Source of the DNA: Streptomyces sp. NBC_00376
Lineage (GTDB): Bacteria; Actinomycetota; Actinomycetes; Streptomycetales; Streptomycetaceae
Length of the DNA stretch: 64,000 nt
Direction of reading: 5' to 3'
Assembly (NCBI RefSeq): GCF_036077095.1
Contig: NZ_CP107960.1
Location: 3,100,001-3,164,000 of the forward strand
In this document: piece by piece, positions 43,754 to 53,580 of the stretch
How positions within the stretch are numbered: position 1 is the first letter of the stretch
Layout: the number at the start of each line of letters is the position of its first letter
Position numbers and translations under genes: made by a program
The notes under the pieces: model-generated
The model's input: the letters and a program-made list of their open reading frames with translations, nothing else
Told to the model about the DNA's origin: nothing
Databases searched by the model: none

Positions 43754-44088
43754 CACCCCCGCCCCGGCCCCGGGGCGCCTCGCCGACAGGGATCCGACCG
43801 GTCCCCGGACGCGGGGCGCCCCGGTCCCACGGAGCCGAGCACGTGAGCCCATCGACCCGAGCCACCTGCGAGCCCGGTTCCCGGGTACATGGGAAAGGGC
43901 GCCCGGAACCGATCGGTTCCGGGCGCCTTCGTGCTCCCACCACCGGGAGGGAATCACGAGAACCCACGGAATCCGCACTTCCTCATAAAGAACCTCAATA
44001 GTCCCTCAAGTCACTTATCTCACACCGAAGTTGACCCATAGCGTATGACGCGTACCGCACAACAAGGCCCCAAATCAGGAGGACCTGC
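43754..44088. other. Intergenic region between bldK and the secreted-protein gene
   Basis: 335 bp holding the bldK terminator palindrome and, after it, an A/T-richer stretch (43960-44050) expected to carry the promoter of the next gene. TTGACC at about 44032 could be a -35 element, without a convincing -10. Confidence 0.5.
43898..43927. terminator. 30-bp perfect palindrome terminator after bldKE
   Basis: Arm GGCGCCCGGAACC, centre GATC, then the reverse complement. The core GCGCCCGGAACC arms recur in the hairpin at 44689. Confidence 0.8.
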
Positions 44089-44625
44089 GTGAAGCGTGTC
44101 ATCAGTACCGTCGTCACCGGCGCTCTGCTCGGCGCCGGCGTCGTGGCCGGATCGGCGGCACCCGCCTCGGCGGGGACGAAGTGCGACGACACCCCGATCT
44201 ACTCCATCGGGGACAAGAAGACCGTCTGGCGCGCCACCCAGGTGCACAGCGACTGGGCGAAGCCCGGCGTGACCATCAGCTACGCCAAGAACAAGACGGG
44301 GTCCTGGACCGCCACCGGCACGGCGACCGTCGGCGCCGAGGCGGGTGTCATCTTCGCGAAGGCGTCCACCTCGTTCAGCGTCGCCATCGGCAAGACCTGG
44401 TCCAAGTCGGACACCTGGACCTACTCGGCGAAGGTTGAGAAGAAGAAGGGCAAGACCCGCGGCCGCCTGATGATGTACCACGAGGCCAAGGGCTTCAGTG
44501 TCACGAAGTCCCACCTGGAGCCGAAGCCCGGCGGCGGCTGCAAGAAGGTCACGAACTGGAAGAAGCCCAACAACGTCGCCCCGGTCAAGAAGAGCAGCAA
44601 CCTGTGGGGCATCCAGTACAAGTAG
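44089..44625 (+). CDS. Small secreted protein of unknown function
   Basis: 178 residues. A Sec signal peptide (VISTVVTGALLGAGVVAGSA, cleavage after ASA near residue 29) is followed by a mature domain rich in Thr, Ser, Lys and aromatics with alternating strand-like pattern (VWRATQVHSDWAKPGVTISY, TGSWTATGTATVGAEAG, SKSDTWTYSAKV). Two mature cysteines (CDD early, GGGCKK late) may form a disulfide. The C-terminus is strongly basic. GTG start with AGGAGG 6 nt upstream, an excellent site that suggests high expression. No family was recognised. It is isolated between two strong terminators with shared sequence. Confidence 0.8.
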   Translation: MKRVISTVVTGALLGAGVVAGSAAPASAGTKCDDTPIYSIGDKKTVWRATQVHSDWAKPGVTISYAKNKTGSWTATGTATVGAEAGVIFAKASTSFSVAIGKTWSKSDTWTYSAKVEKKKGKTRGRLMMYHEAKGFSVTKSHLEPKPGGGCKKVTNWKKPNNVAPVKKSSNLWGIQYK

Positions 44626-44688
44626 TCGGGGCCGTCGGGCACGTACCGTCATGAACAGCGGAGGATGACGGTACGCCTGCCGGGCACG

Positions 44689-44732
44689 ACGCGAAAGCGC
44701 CCGGAACCGGCGGGTTCCGGGCGCTTTCGCGT
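44689..44732. terminator. Very strong bidirectional terminator
   Basis: Perfect 20-bp inverted repeat (arm ACGCGAAAGCGCCCGGAACC) with GGCG loop, between the secreted-protein gene and the convergent third opp operon. It shares its inner 12 bp per arm with the palindrome at 43898. Confidence 0.85.
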
Positions 44733-44768
44733 TATTCCGGCCGTACTACGAAGCTCCTTCGGGCCGTG

Positions 44769-45920
44769 CTACGAAGCCGCGCCGACGATGTCCTTCTCCT
44801 CGGCGAAGTGGCAGGCCGACTCGTGTGCCGCGGGGCTGTCCGAGCCCTTGAAGCGCTCGGGAACGGCCAGCAGGGGCAGCTCCGTGGAGCACTTGTCCTG
44901 GACCTTCCAGCACCGGGTACGGAAGCGGCAGCCCGACGGCGGGTTCGCCGGCGACGGGACGTCACCGGTGAGGATGATCCGCTCGCCGCGCTCACGGGCC
45001 TCGGGGTCCGGGACCGGGACCGCCGACAGCAGCGCCTGGGTGTAGGGGTGCGTCGGGTGGTCGTAGATCTCGGTGTCCGTGCCGATCTCGGCCATCTTGC
45101 CGAGGTACATCACGCCGACCCGGTCGGAGATGTGCCGGACGATCGACAGGTCGTGCGCGATGAAGACGTAGGACAGGTTGAACTCGTCCTGGAGCTTCTC
45201 CATCAGGTTGATGACCTGCGCCTGCACCGACACGTCGAGCGCGGAGACCGGCTCGTCGCAGATGATGATCTCCGGGTTGAGCGCGAGGCCGCGGGCGATG
45301 CCGATGCGCTGGCGCTGGCCGCCGGAGAACTGGTGCGGGTAGCGGTTGATGTACTCCGGGTTGAGGCCGACGACGTCCAGCAGCTCCTGGACCTTGGCCC
45401 TCCGGTCGCCCTTCGGGGCCACCTCGGGGTGGATGTCGAAGGGCTCGCCGATGATGTCGCCGACCGTCATGCGCGGGTTCAGCGAGGTGTACGGGTCCTG
45501 GAACACCATCTGGATGTTCCGGCGCACGGCCTTCAGCGCGCGGCCGGACAGCCGGGTGATGTCCTGGCCCTTGTAGAAGACCTCGCCGGACGTGGCCGTC
45601 TCCAGCGCCATCAGCAGCCGGGCGACCGTGGACTTGCCACAGCCCGACTCGCCGACGATGCCGAGCGTCTCGCCCTGGTAGAGGTCGAAGGAGACCCCGT
45701 CCACGGCCTTGACCGCGCCGACCTGGCGCTTGAACAGGATGCCCTGGCTCAGCGGGAAGTGCTTGACCAGATTGCGCACCTGGAGGATCGGCTCACCGCG
45801 GTCCACCGGAGCTTCGATGGCCGCGACCGCCGCCGATTCGTCGACGGCGTCGACCGCCTTGACCTCGGTGACGTTCGGGGTGGCGTCCATGGAACCGTCC
45901 GTCTTGTCGAGCTCAGCCAT
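44769..45920 (-). CDS. Oligopeptide ABC transporter ATPase, OppF/DppF type (operon 3)
   Basis: 383-residue ATPase with Walker [10 protein letters not shown], signature [14 protein letters not shown], Walker [13 protein letters not shown] and [10 protein letters not shown]; the C-terminal domain has [10 protein letters not shown] and ACHFAEEKD. Compared with its paralogue at 31286 it has a longer N-terminus (about 25 extra residues with repeated TEVKAVDAVDES) and no acidic tail. It overlaps the upstream ATPase gene by 8 nt. Confidence 0.92.
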   Translation of the reverse strand: MAELDKTDGSMDATPNVTEVKAVDAVDESAAVAAIEAPVDRGEPILQVRNLVKHFPLSQGILFKRQVGAVKAVDGVSFDLYQGETLGIVGESGCGKSTVARLLMALETATSGEVFYKGQDITRLSGRALKAVRRNIQMVFQDPYTSLNPRMTVGDIIGEPFDIHPEVAPKGDRRAKVQELLDVVGLNPEYINRYPHQFSGGQRQRIGIARGLALNPEIIICDEPVSALDVSVQAQVINLMEKLQDEFNLSYVFIAHDLSIVRHISDRVGVMYLGKMAEIGTDTEIYDHPTHPYTQALLSAVPVPDPEARERGERIILTGDVPSPANPPSGCRFRTRCWKVQDKCSTELPLLAVPERFKGSDSPAAHESACHFAEEKDIVGAAS

Positions 45921-46971
45921 GGATCGTCTCCTTCCAGAAGTGGCAGGCGCTGCCGCGTCCGGGCAGTTCGCTGCCGTCCTGCTCGGAGACCGGCACCAAG
46001 GCCGGGATCTCCGTGCGGCAGATGTCCTCCGCCTTGGGGCAGCGGGGGTTGAAGGCGCAGCCGGACGGGATCTTGAGCAGGTTGGGCGGCAGGCCCTTGA
46101 TCGCGTAGAGCTCCTGGCCCTTCTGGTCGAGCCGCGGGATCGAGTCGAGCAGACCGCGGGTGTACGGGTGCGCGGGCCGCTTGTACAGCTCGTGCACCGG
46201 TGCCGTCTCGACGATCCGGCCCGCGTACATGACCGCGATCTTGTCCGCGACGTCGGCGACCACGCCGAGGTCGTGGGTGATCAGGATCAGGCCCATGTTG
46301 AACTCCGTCTGGAGCTCCTTGAGCAGGTCCATGACCTGGGCCTGAACCGTCACGTCGAGCGCGGTGGTCGGCTCGTCCGCGATGATCAGGTCCGGCTCCA
46401 GCGCCAGTGCCATGGCGATCATGATGCGCTGGCGCATACCGCCGGAGAACTGGTGCGGGTAGTCGTTGACCCGCTGCTTGGCGGCGGGGATCTTGACCCG
46501 CTCCATCAGCTCGATGGCCTTGAGCTTGGCCTGCTTCTTGGAGAGTCCCTGGTGGACCCGGAACATCTCGCCGAGCTGGTAGCCGACCGAGAGCACGGGG
46601 TTGAGCGAGGAGAGCGCGTCCTGGAAGATCATCGCGATCTTCTGGCCACGGATCTTCCGCCGCTCCTCGTAGCTCATGGTGAGCATGTCCTGGCCGCGGT
46701 ACAGGATCTGGCCCTGCGGGATCTTGCCGGGCGGCATGTCGAGAATGCCCATGATCGCCTGAGCGGTCACGGACTTGCCGGAACCGGACTCACCGAGTAC
46801 GGCCAGGGTCTCGCCCGAGTCGACGCTGTAGTTCACACCGTTGACGGCCTTGGCGACACCGTCACGCGTGTGGAACTCCACGTGCAGGTCGCGCACTTCG
46901 AGGAGTCGGGCGTCGTCCGGCCCGCCGGAGCGGGGCGCCGGGATGTCTGCTGTCTTGTCCATGATGGTCAC
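45913..46971 (-). CDS. Oligopeptide ABC transporter ATPase, OppD/DppD type (operon 3)
   Basis: About 352 residues. Walker [10 protein letters not shown], signature [14 protein letters not shown], Walker [13 protein letters not shown] and [10 protein letters not shown]; the C-terminal domain has [15 protein letters not shown]. The start is GTG at 46971 because GGAGGG lies 8 nt upstream; an ATG three codons later is possible. It is close to the paralogue at 32487. Confidence 0.9.
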   Translation of the reverse strand: MTIMDKTADIPAPRSGGPDDARLLEVRDLHVEFHTRDGVAKAVNGVNYSVDSGETLAVLGESGSGKSVTAQAIMGILDMPPGKIPQGQILYRGQDMLTMSYEERRKIRGQKIAMIFQDALSSLNPVLSVGYQLGEMFRVHQGLSKKQAKLKAIELMERVKIPAAKQRVNDYPHQFSGGMRQRIMIAMALALEPDLIIADEPTTALDVTVQAQVMDLLKELQTEFNMGLILITHDLGVVADVADKIAVMYAGRIVETAPVHELYKRPAHPYTRGLLDSIPRLDQKGQELYAIKGLPPNLLKIPSGCAFNPRCPKAEDICRTEIPALVPVSEQDGSELPGRGSACHFWKETIHG

Positions 46972-46985
46972 GTCGTACGCCCTCC

Positions 46986-47939
46986 TCAGCGCAGCTTCGG
47001 GTCGAGGGCGTCGCGGACCGCGTCGCCGAGCATGATGAACGCGAAGACCGTGAGGCTGAGCATTCCTGCCGGGAACAGCAGCGCATGCGGGTTGTCCCGG
47101 ATGTCCTGGCTGCCCTGGGCGATGTCGATGCCCCACGAGATCGTCGGTTCCCCGAGCCCGAGTCCGAGGAACGAGAGCGTCGCCTCGGCCGAGATGTACC
47201 CGCCGAGCGCGATGGTGGCCACGACGATCGTCGGGGCGAGCGCGTTCGGAAGGACGTGCCGGAAGAGAATCCGCGGGGTGCCGGCGCCGAGCGCGCGCGC
47301 CGCCGTCACGTAGTCCGCCTGCTTGGCGGTGATCACCGAGGCACGCATCACACGGCAGATCGAGGTCCAGCCCAGGAAGGCCAGGGCCAGGATCACCACG
47401 TACACCTTGCGGTCGGTGAAGGCGTTCAGGACGACCATCGCACCGAGCAGGAACGGGATGCCGAAGAAGATGTCGGTGACCCGGGAGATGATCGAGTCGA
47501 GCCAGCCGCCGAAGTAACCGGCGAGCATGCCCAGCAGGCCGCCGACCACGGTGACCGCGGCGGTGACGCCGACGCCGACCATGATCGAGGCGCGGGTGCC
47601 GTAGATGACACGCGCGTAGATCGAGCGTCCCTGACCGTCGTAACCGAACCAGTCGGGCTGGAAGAAGTGCCCCAGCTCCGGCTTGGTCAGGAAGTGGTTG
47701 GTCAGGTCGCCGTCGCGCGGGTCCGCGCCGGTGAACAGCCCGGGGAACGCGGCGACGATCAGCAGGAGCAGCAGGAGGATCGAGGAGATCCAGAACATCG
47801 GGCGGTGGCGCAGGTCGAACCAGGCGTCGCCCCAGAGGCTGCGCGGCTTGTCCTGGGTCTTGCCCTTGCCGTCCGCAGCCGCGGGAGCGGCAGCCGCGTC
47901 CACCGCCGCTTCGGTCTTGGTCTCGGTGACGTCAGGCAT
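46986..47939 (-). CDS. Oligopeptide ABC transporter permease, OppC/DppC type (operon 3)
   Basis: 317-residue permease with a ~50-residue cytoplasmic N-terminus (Ala/Lys-rich), six helices, coupling loop YVTAARALGAGTPRILFRHVLPN and ending LGDAVRDALDPKLR. Overlaps the OppB-type stop by 8 nt, exactly as in operon 1. Confidence 0.92.
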   Translation of the reverse strand: MPDVTETKTEAAVDAAAAPAAADGKGKTQDKPRSLWGDAWFDLRHRPMFWISSILLLLLLIVAAFPGLFTGADPRDGDLTNHFLTKPELGHFFQPDWFGYDGQGRSIYARVIYGTRASIMVGVGVTAAVTVVGGLLGMLAGYFGGWLDSIISRVTDIFFGIPFLLGAMVVLNAFTDRKVYVVILALAFLGWTSICRVMRASVITAKQADYVTAARALGAGTPRILFRHVLPNALAPTIVVATIALGGYISAEATLSFLGLGLGEPTISWGIDIAQGSQDIRDNPHALLFPAGMLSLTVFAFIMLGDAVRDALDPKLR

Positions 47940-48861
47940 ACCGGATCCTCGGGTCCAGGACCGCGTACAGCAGGTCGACGAGCAGGTTGATCACAAGGAT
48001 GACGAGGACGAAGACCGTGACAACGCCGACGATCGTCGAGCCCTCGCGCTGCTGCAGCGCCTTGAAGAGCAGGTTTCCGACACCCTGGACGTTGAAGATG
48101 CCCTCGGTCACGACCGCGCCGCCGATGAAGCCGCCGACGTCCGTGCCGAGGAAGGTGACGACCGGGATCAGCGAGTTGCGCAGCAGGTGGACACCGACGA
48201 TGCGACGTCGCGGCAGGCCCTTGGCCATGGCGGTACGCATGTAGTCGGCGCGCAGGTTCTCCGCGAAGGTGGTGCGGGTCAGCCGTGCCACGTACGCCAT
48301 GGAGAGCATGGCAAGCACGAAGCCCGGCAGGAACAACTGCGCGTAGTCCGTGGAGTCCTGGACGTTCGGTGCCACCCAGCCGAGCTGGTCCGCGAGGACG
48401 AAGCGGGCGAGGAAGCCGAGCACGAACACCGGGATCGAGATGACGATCAGGGTGAAGATCAGCACGCCGGTGTCGGCGGCCTTGCCGGCCCGCAGACCCG
48501 CCCAGGCGCCGAGCCCGATGCCGACGATGATCTCGATGAGCATCGCCACGGCGGTCAGCCGCAGCGTCACCGGGAAGGACTCGGACATCTCGTCGATGAC
48601 TTCGCGGCCACCGAAGGTCTTGCCGAAGTCGCCCTGGAAGAGATTGCCCATGTAGTCGACGTACTGCTTCCACAGGGGCTGGTCGAGTCCGAACTCATGG
48701 CGCAGCGACGCGACCTGTGCGGGGTCTGCCGCCTTGTCTCCCCACATCGCCCGGATTGGGTCACCGGGAAGGATGTGGACCATGAGGAAAATAATCAGAG
48801 TGGTCCCGATGAATACCGGGATCATCTGGAGCAGTCGCCTTGCGACGTAACGCCCCATCAT
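47932..48861 (-). CDS. Oligopeptide ABC transporter permease, OppB/DppB type (operon 3)
   Basis: 309-residue six-helix permease starting MMGRYVARRLLQMIPVFIGT, with coupling loop YMRTAMAKGLPRRRIVGVHLLRN and ending LYAVLDPRIRYA. A 149-bp gap with a hairpin separates it from the binding-protein gene. Confidence 0.92.
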   Translation of the reverse strand: MMGRYVARRLLQMIPVFIGTTLIIFLMVHILPGDPIRAMWGDKAADPAQVASLRHEFGLDQPLWKQYVDYMGNLFQGDFGKTFGGREVIDEMSESFPVTLRLTAVAMLIEIIVGIGLGAWAGLRAGKAADTGVLIFTLIVISIPVFVLGFLARFVLADQLGWVAPNVQDSTDYAQLFLPGFVLAMLSMAYVARLTRTTFAENLRADYMRTAMAKGLPRRRIVGVHLLRNSLIPVVTFLGTDVGGFIGGAVVTEGIFNVQGVGNLLFKALQQREGSTIVGVVTVFVLVILVINLLVDLLYAVLDPRIRYA

Positions 48862-48953
48862 GCCTCCATGCCGTGAGGGGTCGGCGATGGCCTACTCAGA
48901 GTGGTCTCCGCCGCGGGGGTGTGGGGGGAGAGCCCAGGGGGCCTACGCCTACG

Positions 48954-48995
48954 GGCCGGTTCCGCCGTCCCAGGAGAGGGACGGCGAAACCGGCC
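48954..48995 (-). promoter_or_regulatory. Hairpin between SBP and permease genes (operon 3)
   Basis: 18-bp stem with one mismatch (GGCCGGTTCCGCCGTCCC / GGGACGGCGAAACCGGCC) and a 6-nt loop, 15 bp after the binding-protein stop. Confidence 0.75.
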
Positions 48996-49010
48996 TTCGG
49001 ATCCCGATGG

Positions 49011-50654
49011 TTACTTCTTGGCCTTCACCTGGACGTCGGTGAAGATCGGGTCACCGTCCTGGCCGTAAGGAATCTTGCCGAAGACGTTGACCGACTGGCC
49101 CGAGTTGTTCTTGTAGAACCACAGCGGGATGGCCGGCATGTCGTTCTTCAGGAGCTGCTCGGCGTCCTGGTACATCTTGACGGTCTCGTCGAGCGTCTTC
49201 GCCTTGTCGGCCTTCGACGCGAGCTCGTCGAACTCCTTGTTGGAGTAGCCCGAGGTGTTACCGGCGGCGGTGGTGCCGTACAGGTCGCGCATGAAGTTCG
49301 AGTTGACCGGGTAGTCGAGCACCCAGCCACCGCGGTACATGGACTTGACCTGCTTGTTGTCGCGGGCGTTCAGGTCCGCCTGGAAGTCCGGCTTGGAGTC
49401 ACCGACGCACTCGACGTTGACGGCCTTGCGGATGCTGTTGCAGACCGCGTCGACCCACGGCTTGTGGGACTGGTCGGCGTTGAACTGGATCGAGATCTTG
49501 TTGCCCGGGACGCCGCCACCCTCCTGGATGAGCTTCTTCGCCTGGGCCGGGTCGTACTTCGTGACGTCACCGAGGGCGCCGGCCTTGTAGCCGAGCACAC
49601 CGCGGGCGACGAACGAGTCGGCCGGGGTACGGGTGCCGTGCAGCACGGTCTTGGTGATCGTGTCACGGTCGATGGCCATGGACAGACCCTGGATGACCTT
49701 GGGGTTGATGTCCTTGAACTGCTTGGTGTAGAACGCCGGGACGATCGACTGGATCGCGGAGTACTCGGCGTCGATGGCGCGGTCGCCGAGGTCCTGCTTG
49801 TAGCTGGTCAGCGAGGTGACCGGGATGGCCTCGATCCAGTCGAGGTTGTTCGACCGCAGGTCCGAGTAGGCGGCGTCGGCGGTGGTGTAGTTCTTGAAGT
49901 CGATGCCACCGTTCTTGGCCTTGTTCGGGCCCTGGTAGTCGTCGAACTTCCGGACCTTGATCAGCTTCTTGTGGTCCCACGAGACGAACTTGTAGGGGCC
50001 GTTGCCGATCGGCTTCTGGCCGGCGGCGGCCGGGTCCTTGAAGAAGGACTCGGGCAGCGGCGCCCAGACGTCGTAGCCGAGCTTGTACGCGAAGTACGAG
50101 ACCGGGCCGGTCAGGCTGATCGTGAAGGTGTTCTCGTCGACGATCTTCAGACCGGACATCTTGTCGGCCTTCGGAGCACCCTTCGCGGGGTGGACGTCCT
50201 CGTAGCCCTTGATGTCCTGGAACCAGCTGGAGTTGGTCTGGTTGTTCTTGACGTTGGCCGACCAGTTCCAGGAGTCCACGAAGGACTTGGAGGTGACCGT
50301 GGTGCCGTCGTGGAACTTCCAGCCCGGCTTGAGCTTGACGGTCCACACGGACGAGTCCGCGTTGGGCGTCACGGACTCGGCGTTGATGTACTCGAGCTTG
50401 CCGGTGCCGGGCTCGTAGTCGACCAGGCCGGAGAAGATCGTGCGCAGGACACGGCTGCCCTGGCTCTCCTTGGCGTTCGCCGGCTGCAGCGGGTTCTGCG
50501 GCTCGCTCAGCTGGGCGGTCAGGATCCCGTTCGGGTCCGCCTTGCCCGAGCTCATGCTGTCGTCGTTACCGCTGTCGCTACCACCACAGGCGGTCGCGGC
50601 CAGGGCGATGATGGCCGCTCCCGCGACCCACTTGGCGCTCTTGGCACCACGCAT
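49011..50654 (-). CDS. Oligopeptide-binding lipoprotein, SBP_bac_5 family (operon 3)
   Basis: 547-residue lipoprotein with lipobox LAATAC (Cys23). Its signal peptide (MRGAKSAKWVAGAAIIALAA) is nearly that of the operon 1 protein. Domain features include NPLQPANAKESQGSRVLRT, LKPGWKFHDGTTVTSKSFVD and KPIGNGPYKF. The ATG at 50654 has GGAGG 6 nt upstream. First gene of operon 3, preceded by a 517-bp non-coding region. Confidence 0.92.
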   Translation of the reverse strand: MRGAKSAKWVAGAAIIALAATACGGSDSGNDDSMSSGKADPNGILTAQLSEPQNPLQPANAKESQGSRVLRTIFSGLVDYEPGTGKLEYINAESVTPNADSSVWTVKLKPGWKFHDGTTVTSKSFVDSWNWSANVKNNQTNSSWFQDIKGYEDVHPAKGAPKADKMSGLKIVDENTFTISLTGPVSYFAYKLGYDVWAPLPESFFKDPAAAGQKPIGNGPYKFVSWDHKKLIKVRKFDDYQGPNKAKNGGIDFKNYTTADAAYSDLRSNNLDWIEAIPVTSLTSYKQDLGDRAIDAEYSAIQSIVPAFYTKQFKDINPKVIQGLSMAIDRDTITKTVLHGTRTPADSFVARGVLGYKAGALGDVTKYDPAQAKKLIQEGGGVPGNKISIQFNADQSHKPWVDAVCNSIRKAVNVECVGDSKPDFQADLNARDNKQVKSMYRGGWVLDYPVNSNFMRDLYGTTAAGNTSGYSNKEFDELASKADKAKTLDETVKMYQDAEQLLKNDMPAIPLWFYKNNSGQSVNVFGKIPYGQDGDPIFTDVQVKAKK

Positions 50655-51171
50655 GGGTTTCCTCCTCATGAGTCCACTTTTGACTACAAGAAGGGCACTG
50701 GAGTTGATACACCGACACCCCTGACGGTGATCGTTTCAGTGCCCCTAGTGTGCTCGTGAGTCGGCACTCCCCACAGTGCGTGACCCATTGACCCGAGCTC
50801 AATGGAGCCAACTATTAAGTACGTCCGGGCTGTAAACCACACTTAAGGGGTCTCGTTTTGACAACATCAAGGAATCGCGAATGACCGAAATCCGGACAAA
50901 GGGATCCCAGACAGACACGCTCGAAACGGACCGTTAACGCAGCTTTCGGAGAGCGACGATCGATATGCGGACGGATGGCCGAAGAAAACCACTGGACAAG
51001 GGCGTGATGGGTCTACCCGGAAGTACCTTTCCGGTTCCAACTGGTTGCTGATGCACACGGATACGCCCCGGCGCCCCGTCGGGCCATCGCACAACAGGGC
51101 CCGGCCCCCCGTCAACTGACGGAAGGCCGGGCCCCGTTGTACCTACCGGCGCGCCCGGCGCCGGTGTCGGA
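50655..51171. other. Promoter region of opp operon 3 and typA terminator
   Basis: 517 bp. Near the gene, GGGCACTG (50693-50700) and CAGTGCCC (50737-50744) could form a 5'-leader stem. Further up, TTAAGT/ACTTAA half-sites at about 50815-50846 lie in an A/T-rich patch that probably holds the promoter. The distal end carries the typA terminator. No gene seen. Confidence 0.5.
51091..51140 (-). terminator. typA terminator
   Basis: 16-bp stem with one mismatch (ACAACAGGGCCCGGCC / GGCCGGGCCCCGTTGT) plus an inner CCGTCA/TGACGG stem, 32 bp after the typA stop. Confidence 0.78.
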
Positions 51172-53043
<1,872 letters not shown>

Positions 53044-53580
53044 GGGTGGCTTGCGCTTCTCTCGGATCGTGGGATCAGGCGTCTAAGTCGGTCTCAAGTC
53101 CTCGTACGCCCGCCGGGCGGACACGCCACGGCTCGTCCAATGGTACGGGGCTGGCGCCGCCGCGGCTTCCCGGGCGAGTTTTACCGGCCCCGGGAAGGGC
53201 CCGCGCCCGGTCCCCCGGGCAGGTGCGGACGGCAGACGCACCGAGTGGGAACGCGTACGGCTCCGCAGGCGAAAGCCCGCGTCCGCCTCGCGTTCGCGCC
53301 CGCGCGGCCGGTTCTTCCGGAGGATTTCACCGGGTGTCATGACCACGGCCCTGCAGGCGGAGACGGCGGAGGCGGACGCGGGACTTGCGCGGCTTCGGAG
53401 GTGGGGCTCCGAAGCGGAATCTCCGAGAGGCCGGAGTAGGGGCTCCGGGGTGGGGGGTCTCAGAGGTGGGGGGACAGAGCGGCCGCCCGGGTCGACGGGT
53501 AGCGACGACCTTGCCCGCCGGGCAGGCCGGCGGGCAAGGGATTTGAGCCAGTTCTGAGCTTCGGATCCTCTCCTGACCTG
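53044..53580. other. Intergenic region between typA and the orphan SBP gene
   Basis: 537 bp. The typA-proximal half should hold the typA promoter. The distal part is G-rich with repeated GGGG and GGTGGG runs (53400-53480) and ends in the SBP terminator. Short ORFs here have no family features and are not called. Confidence 0.5.
53509..53539 (-). terminator. Terminator after the orphan SBP gene
   Basis: Perfect 13-bp inverted repeat (arm CCTTGCCCGCCGG) with a 5-nt loop, about 42 bp after the stop. Confidence 0.78.

Noticed and set aside
53339..53557. 72-codon plus-strand ORF between typA and the orphan SBP
   Set aside because: No domain, overlaps the SBP terminator hairpin, and starts without a ribosome-binding site.
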